In this document: positions 9,953 to 18,854 of the stretch, in pieces
How positions within the stretch are numbered: the stretch's first letter is position 1
Layout: every line of letters begins with the position of its first letter
NCBI RefSeq assembly: GCF_900112205.1
Contig: NZ_FOKW01000004.1
Span: 62,001 to 126,000, forward strand
DNA: 64,000 nucleotides
Direction: 5' to 3'
Origin: Natronobacterium haloterrestre
GTDB taxonomy: Archaea > Halobacteriota > Halobacteria > Halobacteriales > Natrialbaceae
Program-made: the position numbers and the translations under genes
Notes under the pieces: generated by a model
Database searches by the model: none
Told to the model about the DNA's origin: nothing
What the model saw: only the letters and a program-made list of their open reading frames with translations

Positions 9953-10645
9953 TTACCCATCAGACTGACCGACGATTTTGTCCGCCGATCGATCCTGGTA
10001 CTCGCTGCCGGGAACGCTGAGAAACTCGTCCCGACGGACGTCGTACGCGGTGAGACGGCCGCCGTAGACACAGCCGGTATCGAGGCCGACGGCCCACTCC
10101 CGTTCGATGGGGTCGGCGAGCACCGTGTGCCCGAAAAACACCCGCGGCGGTCCCTCGTACTCCTCGAACCAGAACGGGCCGTCGTACCCGTCACCGTCGG
10201 GCGATCGCATCGTCCGTACGTCGTCGCCGGCGTGTGCGACCAGGGCCCGATCCGGGTCGACACCACCGTGGACGACCAGCCCTCCGTCCCAGGAGATCGC
10301 CGTCGGAAGCGACGCGAGGTAGGTCCGATCCTCCTCGTCGAGTTCCGGCAGTTCGGTCTCGCCGGCGAGGAGTTTCTGTTCGTTGTTCCCACGGATGGAC
10401 ATGAGCCGCGGCGAAGACTCGACTCGCTCGAGCACGGCCGCGCTCTCGGGCCCCTTGCGGACCAGATCGCCGACGAACACCGCGAGGTCGTCGTCGTCCA
10501 GCGAGAGGGTCGACAGCAACCTCTCGAGCGCCTCGAGACAGCCGTGGACGTCACCGACGACGTACACGTCGTCGTAGTTCGCGAGGTCGATACGCTGGTG
10601 ATCGAACGATAGGGTGCCGTCGGACGTCGGTGCCGTAGTCGTCAC
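9953..10645 (-). CDS. ApaH/PP1-like metallophosphoesterase
   Basis: This is a 230-residue calcineurin-like phosphoesterase starting with GTG at 10645. All metal-binding motifs are visible in order: GDVHG (near 31), GDLVRKGP (near 58), RGNNE (near 86), HGG (near 121), GHT (near 173), and LDTGCVYGGRLTA as the closing segment. The pattern matches PP1-like serine/threonine phosphatases and ApaH dinucleotide-tetraphosphatases, and sequence alone does not separate them. It is 5' of ppk1 with overlapping or adjacent codons, which suggests a link to phosphate or polyphosphate metabolism. A TATA-like TTTATAT at 10686-10692 is the likely promoter. Confidence 0.88.
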   Translation of the reverse strand: MTTTAPTSDGTLSFDHQRIDLANYDDVYVVGDVHGCLEALERLLSTLSLDDDDLAVFVGDLVRKGPESAAVLERVESSPRLMSIRGNNEQKLLAGETELPELDEEDRTYLASLPTAISWDGGLVVHGGVDPDRALVAHAGDDVRTMRSPDGDGYDGPFWFEEYEGPPRVFFGHTVLADPIEREWAVGLDTGCVYGGRLTAYDVRRDEFLSVPGSEYQDRSADKIVGQSDG

Positions 10646-10807
10646 GTGTTCTCCCTCGGCGGTTCACACAGAATCAGATAAATCGTTTATATGATCCCAA
10701 CGTAACGATATATAGCCGTACGCAGGACTGCGGACCTGACGCGTCTCGGATCGTTCTCTCAGGTCGCCTCGGTGCGAAAAAGCCGCTCGGTCTCGACCGC
10801 ATCCGCG

Positions 10808-11818
10808 CTACTCGCCGATCGTCGATTCCGCCGTCGCCCGGGCGACGTTGCCGCCGATCTCGGCGGTCCGTTCCAGGCTCCGGAGCACGGCCCCGTAGAG
10901 GAACGCGTCCGGTCCGCCGCTATCGTACAATCGCCGGTCGACCTCCGACACCGACCGCCTGACGTCGGAACGGGCCGAAAGCGCTCGCTCCGTTTCGCCC
11001 GAAAGCGCCAGTTCGACGACGCGTCGCGCGTCGCCGCCGACCGTCTCGAGGCGATCGGCCAGCTCCGCCTCGGGTGGCGACGATTGCCGGGCCGGGACCT
11101 CCGCGATCCGTTCGGCGTGGTCCGCGACCCGTTCGAGCTGGCGGGCGATCCGGTACTGTCGGAAGGCGGCGGTCCGATCCGTTCCGAGGCGATCGATTTC
11201 GTGAACGTCCTCGAGTCCGCGGTGGAAGCCCCGACTCACGAACGCGAAGAGGCGGTCGACGTCGTCGTCGCGGCCGATCACCTGCCGGGCGAGGTCCTCG
11301 TCGCCGTCCCGGACGGCGCGGACGGCGTCCTCGTGCATCTCGAGGGCGAGCTGGCGGGCCTGGGCCACGGTCTGGGGGAGCGACACCTCGCCGACGTCGA
11401 GCACGCTCGAAGCCGTGATCGCGTCCGCCGCGACCGTCTCGATCTCCATCCCGACCAGCCGACCGATCGCCCGTTCCAGGGTGCGACGCGCGTCCGGTTC
11501 GAGCGCGTCCGCGTTCTCGATCGTGATCCGGTCGTAGCCGGCCAGGTAGGCCGCACGTGCACGCTGAAGAACTGATTCGTCGTCGATCGGTTCGGCATCG
11601 ATGGTGACGGTCCGGTCCCGGCAGGAGACGGTTCCCGCGGCGGCCACGAGTCGGTCCTCGAGGGGGTAGAGGTACATCGAACTGCCGGACTCGAGGCCCT
11701 GTTCGGTGGCCCACTCCTTGGGCAGCGAAACCACGAACGTCGAGTTGCCGGCGATCTGGACTTTTCGCTCGACGGGGGCTCGGACGTCGTCGGTGTCCGG
11801 GATTCGGTTCGCGCTCAT
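10808..11818 (-). CDS. AbrB-PhoU fusion regulator, last gene of the pst operon
   Basis: The protein has 336 residues. Residues 15-60 form a SpoVT-AbrB swapped-hairpin DNA-binding domain (KVQIAGNSTFVVSLPKEWA ... LYPLEDRLVA). The rest is helical with PhoU-type features, including ARQLERVADHAERIAEVP and the final ERTAEIGGNVARAT. It starts 3 bp after phoU in the row pstS-C-A-B-phoU-this gene. In archaea AbrB-PhoU proteins are thought to couple PhoU sensing of the Pst transporter to DNA binding. A paralogue with the same architecture lies beyond pstS at 17697-18692. The two share the VSLPKEWATE core but are otherwise diverged. Confidence 0.9.
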   Translation of the reverse strand: MSANRIPDTDDVRAPVERKVQIAGNSTFVVSLPKEWATEQGLESGSSMYLYPLEDRLVAAAGTVSCRDRTVTIDAEPIDDESVLQRARAAYLAGYDRITIENADALEPDARRTLERAIGRLVGMEIETVAADAITASSVLDVGEVSLPQTVAQARQLALEMHEDAVRAVRDGDEDLARQVIGRDDDVDRLFAFVSRGFHRGLEDVHEIDRLGTDRTAAFRQYRIARQLERVADHAERIAEVPARQSSPPEAELADRLETVGGDARRVVELALSGETERALSARSDVRRSVSEVDRRLYDSGGPDAFLYGAVLRSLERTAEIGGNVARATAESTIGE

Positions 11819-11821
11819 CGA

Positions 11822-12490
11822 TCAGAAGATCAGTTCGTCGTCGTTCTCGACCATGTACAGCGTCCGTGCGGCGATGTTGACTGCGTGGTCGCCGACCCGC
11901 TCGAGGTCCCGAATCGTCAGCAACATCCGCTCGACGTCGTCGAGCAGTGCGTCGTCGGGGGCGATCACCGCCTCCGTCTCGAGCAGGTCCCGGACGACGA
12001 CCTCGCTCGCCCGTTCACACAGGTCGTCTATGCGTTCGTCCTTCGCGGCGACGTCGTACGCCGCGTCGACGTCGTCGCTCGCGTAGGCAGCCATCGCCGC
12101 TTCGAGCATATCGACGGTTTCAGTCCCGATGTGGCGGATGTCGATGTCGGGATAGCGGTCGCGGTCCGCCCATCTGGTGTACTTGCCCAGATTCGTCGCG
12201 AGGTCGGCGATCCGCTCCAGGTCGGTGATGATCTTGAACGAGGCGGCGATAAAGCGCAGATCCCCTGCCACCGGCTGCTGGAGCGCGAGCAGGTCGATAC
12301 AGTCGCCCTCGAGTTCGAGGTACAGTTCGTTGATCTCGTGGTCGCCGGTGATCACGTCCTCGGCGAGGGCCTCGTCTTTCGTCTCCAGGGCCTCGAGCGC
12401 TTTCCGAAGCCGCAGACAGACGACGTCGCTCATCTCGAGGACGTCCTCGCGGAGTCGCTCGAGTTGCTGTTGATAGTCGTTCCGTGACAT
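11822..12490 (-). CDS. phoU: Phosphate signalling protein PhoU
   Basis: PhoU is a cytoplasmic, six-helix-type regulator of the Pst phosphate transporter. This 222-residue protein has the two PhoU half-repeats with their metal-binding signatures. The first is near DVITGDHEINELYLELEGDC with DLRFIAASFKIITDLERIAD; the second is near DERIDDLCERASE with LLTIRDLERVGDHAVNIA. It lies 2 bp downstream of pstB and 3 bp upstream of the AbrB-PhoU gene, so it is within the pst operon. Nothing is missing compared with the family. Confidence 0.95.
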   Translation of the reverse strand: MSRNDYQQQLERLREDVLEMSDVVCLRLRKALEALETKDEALAEDVITGDHEINELYLELEGDCIDLLALQQPVAGDLRFIAASFKIITDLERIADLATNLGKYTRWADRDRYPDIDIRHIGTETVDMLEAAMAAYASDDVDAAYDVAAKDERIDDLCERASEVVVRDLLETEAVIAPDDALLDDVERMLLTIRDLERVGDHAVNIAARTLYMVENDDELIF

Positions 12491-12492
12491 GG

Positions 12493-13359
12493 TTATCCGA
12501 ATTTACCGGTGATGTAGTCCTCGACACGGTCGTGGTCCGGGTTCTCGAAGACCTTCGCGGTGTCGTCGAACTCGACCAGTTCGCCGCCGGTGAGGAACAC
12601 GGCTGTCCTGTCCGAGATGCGCGCGGCCTGTTGCATGTTGTGGGTGACGATGACGACCGTGTACTCCTCGGCGAGGTCGTCGATCAGATCCTCGACCTTC
12701 GCGGTCGCGATCGGGTCGAGCGCCGACGCCGGCTCGTCCATCAGGATGACTTCCGGGTCGGGCGCGATCGCACGGGCGATACAGAGCCGCTGTTGCTGGC
12801 CGCCCGAAAGGTCCAGTCCGCTCGAGTCGAGCTGGTCTTTCACCTCGTCCCAGAGGGCCGCACTGCGCAGGGCCCGTTCGACCGCCGCGTCGAGGTCGAC
12901 CTCGCCGGCTCGGCCCTGGACGCGAAGGCCGTAGGCGACGTTGTCGTAGATCGACTTCGGGAACGGGTTCGGCTTCTGGAAGACCATGCCGATCTTCCGT
13001 CGCAGGGCGACCGGATCGATGCCCTGGTCGTAGACGTCCGTCCCGTGAAACCGCAATTCACCGTCGACCCGACAGGCATCGATCCCATCGTTCATTCGGT
13101 TGATACACCGAAGGAACGTCGACTTCCCACAGCCCGACGGACCGATTATCGCGGTGACGCGGTTTTCGGGAATCTCGATGTCGACGCCGTCGAGGGCCCG
13201 TTCCTGGCCGTAGTAGACGTCGAGGTCCCGTGCGGTCACGACCGTCCGTGGGGACTCCGTCGGTCCACGGTCCCGGGACTCGCCCGTCTCGATGGCGGTC
13301 GAAATGATCGTCTCCGTCTCTTCCTCGCTCGACGTGTCGGCTTTCCCGTTTGTAGCCAT
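12493..13359 (-). CDS. pstB: Phosphate ABC transporter ATP-binding protein PstB
   Basis: This is the ATPase of the PstSCAB high-affinity phosphate importer. Motifs present are Walker [10 protein letters not shown], the Q-loop [11 protein letters not shown], the signature [15 protein letters not shown], Walker [14 protein letters not shown] and the H-loop [17 protein letters not shown] and KVEDLIDDL are typical PstB features. I place the start at ATG 13359 (288 residues), 1 bp after the pstA stop, as at the pstC/pstA junction. A GTG three codons earlier would overlap pstA. The first 35 residues are an acidic, poorly conserved extension. Confidence 0.96.
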   Translation of the reverse strand: MATNGKADTSSEEETETIISTAIETGESRDRGPTESPRTVVTARDLDVYYGQERALDGVDIEIPENRVTAIIGPSGCGKSTFLRCINRMNDGIDACRVDGELRFHGTDVYDQGIDPVALRRKIGMVFQKPNPFPKSIYDNVAYGLRVQGRAGEVDLDAAVERALRSAALWDEVKDQLDSSGLDLSGGQQQRLCIARAIAPDPEVILMDEPASALDPIATAKVEDLIDDLAEEYTVVIVTHNMQQAARISDRTAVFLTGGELVEFDDTAKVFENPDHDRVEDYITGKFG

Positions 13360-13360
13360 G

Positions 13361-15130
13361 TTACACACCTGATTCGTACTTGTTTCGCAGGATGATCGCG
13401 GTCGCGTTCATTCCAAGCAGGACGATCAACAGCGTCACGACGCCGGCCGCGAGGACGCCGTATCGGAACTCCGCTTGCGGGAAGTCGGACCAGACGAAGA
13501 TCTGCATCGGCATCGCGCTGATCTTGCTCCAGATCCCGTTCGGTGGGCTGAAGACGGTGTGTGCCGCGCCGATCATGATCAGCGGCGCTGTCTCGCCGAT
13601 CGCGCGGCCGAGCGCGAGGATCGTCCCCGTGAAGATGCCCGGCAGCGCCTCGGGGAGGACGACGTTCTTGGTCGTCTGCCACCGCGTTGCCCCCATCGCG
13701 TACGACCCCTGTCGGAGGTGATCGGGGACCGAGCGGATAGCCTCCTGGGCAGAGATGACGGTGATCGGAAGGATCAAAAGCGACAGCGTCAACGCTGCGG
13801 TGACCACCGAACCGAAGCCGAGGCCGAGCAGGTTGGCGAACAGGCCCAGACCGAGCAGCCCGTAGACCACCGAGGGGACGGCGGCCAGGTTCGCGATGTT
13901 GATCTGGATCAGGCGAGTGGTCGCGCCGACGACGCCCGATTCGACCGTGTACTCCTCGAGGAAGACCGCGCTTCCGACGCCGAGAACGAACGACAGCAGC
14001 GCCACGAAGGCGATGACCAGCACGGATCCGACGATCGCCGGATACAGCCCCGCTCGTTCCGGCATTCTCGAGGGACTGCTCGTGACGAACGAGGCGTCGA
14101 GCCACGGATCGGGTGCCGGGAAGCCGAAGCTCTCGGCGATGAGGGCTCCGGCGAGTGCGCCCCCGACGAGCAACACCGGCAGGAACAGCCCGACACGGCC
14201 GGTGTCGGAGGCGACTACTCGCCGCCCGAACATGACGGTCGGAACGCCGGATCCGAGCAGGACCAGCAGTGCGTGTTCGGACGAAACGCCGAGCGAACCG
14301 GCCGCGAGACTGCCGCCGCCGATCAGCGCGAACGCCGCGACGCCGGCGATTGCGGCAGTCTGCTTCGTCTCTCCGTCGCGCTGGGCGGTCAATCCGGCGA
14401 TGATGGCCGAGACGGGGACGACCAACGTCCAGACGTAGATCAGCCAGGCGGTCGGGTAGACGTCGACAGGCCCGCGCAGGACGGACGCAGCGACGAAGCC
14501 GACGAGCGCCACCGGAACCGGAAGCAGTGAGACCGGGGAAGACGGGTTAACGCGACTGTAGGCGAGGACCCCGACCGCGGGGAGAACACCGAGCGTGTAC
14601 GCCAGGAACCAGAGGCGTTCGTCGAAGACTGTAAAGAGGATGATCAACGAGAGCCCGAGGGCGGTGCCGCCGAGGACTCGCCCGACGAGGCCGAACCCAG
14701 TGCGGCCGATCGGCTCCCGACTGCCGACGAAGACGACGTATGCCGTCACCGGGGCGACGACGACGAACAGATACGCGACCTGCCAGGTGAGCCGCGGAAT
14801 CGGGCGGACGAACGATTCGACGACGGAGAACGTCAGCGCCATCGCGACGAGTCCGCCGCCCAGTGCGAACGCCGTTCGCCGGATCAGCGATCTATCGTTC
14901 GCGCTGTAGAGACAGAAGCCGATAAGCGGGAGGACGAGCGTAACGTAGTAGGTCAACAGCCACTCCGGACTCGCATTGACGAGGTCGAAGGCGTCGATAG
15001 CGACGTAGATCAACAACACACCCAGTGCGACGATACCCGTAACCGACGCCCCCAGCGAGAGGTATTCGAAGACGGTTCCCTTGAGTCGGCTCACTCGGCC
15101 GAACGTCGGTTCTGATCGTTCGATCGACAT
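13361..15130 (-). CDS. pstA: Phosphate ABC transporter permease PstA with large multi-helix insertion
   Basis: The start is ATG 15130, 1 bp after the pstC stop (589 residues). The C-terminal half is a normal PstA permease: [20 protein letters not shown], then [24 protein letters not shown] and the EAA-loop region [18 protein letters not shown], ending with an INSVTTLL-like final helix read here as [19 protein letters not shown]. Usual PstA proteins have about 280-300 residues. Here some 300 extra residues with roughly ten hydrophobic helices lie between the first helix and the canonical core. The extra part has no motif I recognise. Membrane channel of the phosphate importer together with PstC. 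Confidence 0.92.
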   Translation of the reverse strand: MSIERSEPTFGRVSRLKGTVFEYLSLGASVTGIVALGVLLIYVAIDAFDLVNASPEWLLTYYVTLVLPLIGFCLYSANDRSLIRRTAFALGGGLVAMALTFSVVESFVRPIPRLTWQVAYLFVVVAPVTAYVVFVGSREPIGRTGFGLVGRVLGGTALGLSLIILFTVFDERLWFLAYTLGVLPAVGVLAYSRVNPSSPVSLLPVPVALVGFVAASVLRGPVDVYPTAWLIYVWTLVVPVSAIIAGLTAQRDGETKQTAAIAGVAAFALIGGGSLAAGSLGVSSEHALLVLLGSGVPTVMFGRRVVASDTGRVGLFLPVLLVGGALAGALIAESFGFPAPDPWLDASFVTSSPSRMPERAGLYPAIVGSVLVIAFVALLSFVLGVGSAVFLEEYTVESGVVGATTRLIQINIANLAAVPSVVYGLLGLGLFANLLGLGFGSVVTAALTLSLLILPITVISAQEAIRSVPDHLRQGSYAMGATRWQTTKNVVLPEALPGIFTGTILALGRAIGETAPLIMIGAAHTVFSPPNGIWSKISAMPMQIFVWSDFPQAEFRYGVLAAGVVTLLIVLLGMNATAIILRNKYESGV

Positions 15131-15131
15131 A

Positions 15132-16106
15132 TCAGTATTCCTCCCTGTATCGGTTCGCGACCAGGTCACTGACCACGTTCATTACCAGCGTGACCGCAAA
15201 CAGCGTCAGTCCGAGCGCGAACATCGCATCGTACGGAAGCGACCCACCGGTGAGGTCGCCACCCGCGATCTGGACCATCGCGACCGTCATCGTCATCCCG
15301 GGATCGAGGAGCACGTCGCCGGGGTGAACGTACGGTATCCCCGCCAGGCCGTCTCGGACCGCGGGGAGGTTCGCCTGTGCACCCATGGCAACGACGACGA
15401 CCATCGTCTCGCCGATCGCACGCGAAATCGCGAGGATGTACGAGGAGGCGATACCGGAGATCGCCGCCGGGACGACGATGCCGGTCGACACCTCGAACTT
15501 GGTCGCGCCGAGCCCGTAGCCGGCCTGTCTGAGCTCGTCAGGCACCGCACTCATCGCGTCCTCGCTGATAGAGGAGACCATCGGGATCGTCATGATGCCG
15601 ACCATCAGCGACGCCGAGAGCGCGTTGAACGTACTGATCGAGGGAAATAGCGTCGCTTTCAGCGCCGGGGTGACGTAGACGAGCGCGAAGTAGCCGTACA
15701 CGACGGTCGGAATCCCCGCCAGCACCTCGAGCATCGGCTTGAGGATCGACCGGGCACGGGGAGTGGCGTACTCGCTCAGGTAGATCGCCGTCAGCGTCCC
15801 GATCGGAAGCGCCACGAACGCCGCGGTCGCCGTCACGACGAGCGTCCCGACGAACAGGGGGACGGCCCCGAAGTCGGAGCCGCCTCCGGTCGGGTTCGGA
15901 CTCCAGTGGAGTCCGGTGAGGAAATCGGCGATCGAAACCTCACTGAAGAACGCAACCGAGTCCGACAGCAACGTCAGGAAGATGGCGATCGTCGTCAGTA
16001 CGGTGATGAGCGCACACACGACGAAGAACCCTCCGTACGTTCGATCTCTTATCCGCTCTATACCTTGCGACCGCTCGAGGTCGGGCGAGGCCGACGCATC
16101 GCTCAC
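15132..16106 (-). CDS. pstC: Phosphate ABC transporter permease PstC
   Basis: This protein has 324 residues and starts with GTG at 16106; no in-frame ATG occurs early enough to be the start. About six membrane helices are visible, beginning with GGFFVVCALITVLTTIAIFL. Typical PstC segments are GTLTAIYLSEYA, LEVLAGIPTVVYGYFALVYV and the EAA loop SAVPDELRQAGYGLGATKFE followed by AISRAIGETMVV. It forms the membrane channel with PstA. It sits 174 bp downstream of pstS, the widest gap in the operon, which may hold an mRNA-processing or termination signal that lowers expression relative to the binding protein. Confidence 0.95.
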   Translation of the reverse strand: MSDASASPDLERSQGIERIRDRTYGGFFVVCALITVLTTIAIFLTLLSDSVAFFSEVSIADFLTGLHWSPNPTGGGSDFGAVPLFVGTLVVTATAAFVALPIGTLTAIYLSEYATPRARSILKPMLEVLAGIPTVVYGYFALVYVTPALKATLFPSISTFNALSASLMVGIMTIPMVSSISEDAMSAVPDELRQAGYGLGATKFEVSTGIVVPAAISGIASSYILAISRAIGETMVVVVAMGAQANLPAVRDGLAGIPYVHPGDVLLDPGMTMTVAMVQIAGGDLTGGSLPYDAMFALGLTLFAVTLVMNVVSDLVANRYREEY

Positions 16107-16280
16107 GGTCGTTCACCTCTGCCTCGAATCTGCATCGATTTCGCTGCGTTTCTAAACATACTCTTTCTCTCGATCATTTCCTAGAGTGGGTCAGCCAGTG
16201 ATATTTCGAACCGACGTAGGCTCCGCCGGAAAAACGATGGATGGATACGAACCGTTCCCCGGGTCATCGACGGCAGGCGT

Positions 16281-17312
16281 TCACTGAGCCTGGCTGATCG
16301 CGTCCTCGAGCTTGTCTTCCTGCTCCTGCTTGACGTCTTGCGTAGCCGGGACGTACCCGACCTCCTCGGCGACGAGCTGTTCGTTGTCGGTCTGGTCGAC
16401 GAAGTAGCGGGCGAACTCGGCGATGTGCTCCTCGGCGAGCGACGAAATCGAGGGGTAGGTGTAAATCTGGCGCGACAGTGGACTGTACTCGCCCGAGGCA
16501 GCCGTCTCGAGGTTCGGCTCGACGGGGCCGTTGCCGTTGTCGATCGCGACTGCGGTCACCGTATCGGGGTTCTGATAGTAGTACGCGAAGCCGAAGTACC
16601 CGATCGCGTACTCGTTGCCCTGAACACCCTGGACGATAGTGTTGTCCTGTTCCGTCGCCTGGTAGTCGTCGGTGTGACCGCGGTCCTCTCCCTGAACGTT
16701 CTCGACGAAGTAGTCGTACGTACCGGAGGTCTCGTCTGCACCGTACCGGTCGATCGGCTCGTCGGGCCACTCGTCGCGGACGTCGTTCCAGGTTTCGGCG
16801 GCGTCGGCCTCCCAGATCTGGGCGAGTTCCTCGACGGTCATCTCGGTCGCGAAGTCGTTGTCGTTGTTGATAACGACCGTCAGCGCGTCCGTCGCGGCGA
16901 CCAGTTCGATGTACTCGACGCCGTTTTCGGCACAGTGGTCCTCCTCTTCGGGCTTGATCGGCCGGCTCGCGTTGTTGAAGTCAGTGTTGCCGGGACAGAA
17001 GTGGTTCTCGAAGCCACCGCCGGAGCCGGTCGAACTGATGTCGATCGAGACGTCGTCGTGTTCTCGCTCGAACTCCTCGGCAACTGCGCTCATCAGCGGG
17101 AAGACGGTACTCGAGCCCGCAATGTTGATTTCTCCCGAGAGGCCGCTGCCGCCGCCATTGCTCCCGGTGTCGGTCTCGGCACCGGATCCGTCGCCGTCTC
17201 CCGTCTCCTCTTCGGTACAGCCCGCAAGTGCGACGGCCCCCGCGCCGCCGGCCGCCGAAATGAATCGTCGTCGCGATACACCGATACCGGACTGGGACGT
17301 GTCGTCCGTCAT
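16281..17312 (-). CDS. pstS: Phosphate-binding lipoprotein PstS, Tat-exported
   Basis: PstS captures phosphate outside the cell for PstCAB. The protein has 343 residues from ATG 17312; a GTG lies immediately before it. The signal has SRRRF (13-17), a hydrophobic run and the lipobox LAGC with Cys32, so it is a twin-arginine lipoprotein. A Gly/Asp/Ser linker follows. The binding fold starts at EINIAGSSTVFPLMSAVAEE, then ISSTGSGGGF, DFNNASRPIK, ALTVVINNDN, GADETSGTYDYF and YAIGYFGFAYY, all phosphate-site segments of the family. The start of the pst operon is here. A TATA-like TTTATACG (minus strand) at 17334-17341 suggests a very short leader. Confidence 0.96.
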   Translation of the reverse strand: MTDDTSQSGIGVSRRRFISAAGGAGAVALAGCTEEETGDGDGSGAETDTGSNGGGSGLSGEINIAGSSTVFPLMSAVAEEFEREHDDVSIDISSTGSGGGFENHFCPGNTDFNNASRPIKPEEEDHCAENGVEYIELVAATDALTVVINNDNDFATEMTVEELAQIWEADAAETWNDVRDEWPDEPIDRYGADETSGTYDYFVENVQGEDRGHTDDYQATEQDNTIVQGVQGNEYAIGYFGFAYYYQNPDTVTAVAIDNGNGPVEPNLETAASGEYSPLSRQIYTYPSISSLAEEHIAEFARYFVDQTDNEQLVAEEVGYVPATQDVKQEQEDKLEDAISQAQ

Positions 17313-17696
17313 CACCTGAGCACAATCAGGACACGTATAAAGAGGATGCTAATATCTATATACCCTGCCGGCTACGACAATAGAGTACTATTTTCGACAA
17401 CGTAGTTATCGATATCGAAACCGATCGGCCGATATCCACCGTCGATCCCGTGTTTCGACGGGAAACGCACTCCTCGTGGCTTTTCCAGCCAATCCATGTC
17501 CCGCGGATGCACGTCTCGCTCGACAGTTAACGTCTCTTATGGGGCAGTACCTTCATGGATATACTAATATATACTCCTATATACTAGTATGATTAGTACG
17601 TTCGAAAACGGACCTCGATCGGGACAAACGCGGGATAAATGGACTCACTCAATAGATTCTGGTGGATTTATATCCTCCCTGGCGAAACGTTCGGCT
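17313..17696. promoter_or_regulatory. Divergent regulatory region between pstS and an AbrB-PhoU gene
   Basis: This 384-bp region contains no gene. On the pstS side there is a TATA-like element at 17334-17341 and a second AT-rich element at about 17350-17362. On the AbrB-PhoU side there is TTTATAT at 17667-17673, about 26 bp before ATG 17697, implying a leaderless mRNA. Between them lie AT-rich tracts, including the three phased repeats listed separately. Phosphate-starvation control of both directions is expected from the gene content but is not proven by sequence. Confidence 0.7.
17559..17588. promoter_or_regulatory. Three tandem 10-bp repeats ATATACTNNT, candidate phosphate-response site
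   Basis: Three units ATATACTAAT, ATATACTCCT and ATATACTAGT follow each other without gap at 17559-17568, 17569-17578 and 17579-17588. The 10-bp period is one helical turn, so each copy faces the same side of DNA, as expected for cooperative binding by a repeated protein unit. The site lies between the divergent pstS and AbrB-PhoU genes, about 110 bp from the latter start. The alternative reading is a stack of TATA boxes. Confidence 0.5.
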
Positions 17697-18692
17697 ATGG
17701 AGACTCGTAAGGTCCAGGTGACCGGGGGGTCGACGTACACGGTCTCGCTTCCGAAAGAATGGGCGACGGAAAACAGCGTCTCGAGCGGCGATACCGTCGA
17801 GATCTATTCCGAGGACGACACGCTGCTGGTCACGCCGCGAAGCGACGCCGACCACCAGGAAGGCACGCTCGACGTCTCCACGCTCGAGGGCCAACGCCTC
17901 ACCCGGGCCGTGCTCACGATGTACGTCAGCGGGTTCGACGTGATCCGGCTCCAGGCCGGCCGGATCACGACGGAACAGCGCCGGGCGATCCGGTCGGCGA
18001 TTCAGGGCCTGATCGGCGTCGAAGTCGTCGAGGAGACGACTGACGGCGTCGTCATCCAGGACCTGCTGGACTCGGCGGAGCTGTCGATCGTCAACGCCGT
18101 CACGCGGATGCGCCTGATCGCGACGTCGATGCTCGAGGACGCGGTGACGGCGCTGGTCGAGAACGACGACGACATCGCCCACGACGTCATCGAACGCGAC
18201 GACGACGTCGACCGGCTCTGGCTCGTGGTCTCACGGATCTTCCGCGCGACGCTTCGCTCGCCCGGCGCGGCGGAGGAACTCGGGGTCTCCCGCGAGGACT
18301 GTTTCGACTTCCACTCTAGCGCCCGTCAACTCGAGCGCGTCGCGGACCACGCCGTCAAGATCAGCCAGCTCGCGCTGAAACTCGAGGAGATTCCCGAGGA
18401 CGTCGCGGATGCACTGCTGGAACTCCACGCCGACGCCTCCGAAATCCTCGAGAAATCGATGGATGCGCTGTTCGCCGAGGAAAGCGGCGAAGCGACCGAA
18501 CTGGGCCACGACGCGCTCGAGTCGGTGCTCGGGATCGACGAGCATACGCGCCACATCGACGACATGCTCCGCGAACAGGAGTCCGTCCAGGCCCAGTCGC
18601 TCGGGCTGATTCTCGATTCGCTCTCTCGAAGCGCCGACTACGGCGGGAACGTCGCCGAGACGGCCCTGCAGAAGGCAGCACCCAGCCCGTAG
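17697..18692 (+). CDS. AbrB-PhoU fusion regulator, divergent from pstS
   Basis: This 331-residue protein carries an N-terminal AbrB-like DNA-binding hairpin (METRKVQVTGGSTYTVSLPK, then EWATENSVSSGDTVEIYSED) and PhoU-like helical repeats (HDVIERDDDVDRLWLVVSRI, SARQLERVADHAVKISQLAL, RSADYGGNVAETA). The start ATG 17697 is chosen because a TATA-like TTTATAT ends 23 bp before it. A longer open frame upstream overlaps the promoter and encodes nothing plausible. It is transcribed away from the pst operon. Its likely role is transcriptional control of phosphate uptake, by analogy with AbrB-PhoU proteins of other haloarchaea; the paralogue at 10808-11818 closes the operon on the other side. Confidence 0.9.
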   Translation: METRKVQVTGGSTYTVSLPKEWATENSVSSGDTVEIYSEDDTLLVTPRSDADHQEGTLDVSTLEGQRLTRAVLTMYVSGFDVIRLQAGRITTEQRRAIRSAIQGLIGVEVVEETTDGVVIQDLLDSAELSIVNAVTRMRLIATSMLEDAVTALVENDDDIAHDVIERDDDVDRLWLVVSRIFRATLRSPGAAEELGVSREDCFDFHSSARQLERVADHAVKISQLALKLEEIPEDVADALLELHADASEILEKSMDALFAEESGEATELGHDALESVLGIDEHTRHIDDMLREQESVQAQSLGLILDSLSRSADYGGNVAETALQKAAPSP

Positions 18693-18854
18693 GCCCGCGC
18701 TCGAGGCCGGCGACCTCGTCCGTACGTCGCAGTCCCTCTCCCGAGCGGTCCGTACCGATACTCGTGGGGGCGTCCGACTAATTATAAATTTTCCAATATA
18801 TTGAACACGGGTGAGCGGCGAGACTCGAGCACCGGCACCGCGCCGGAGATACCC

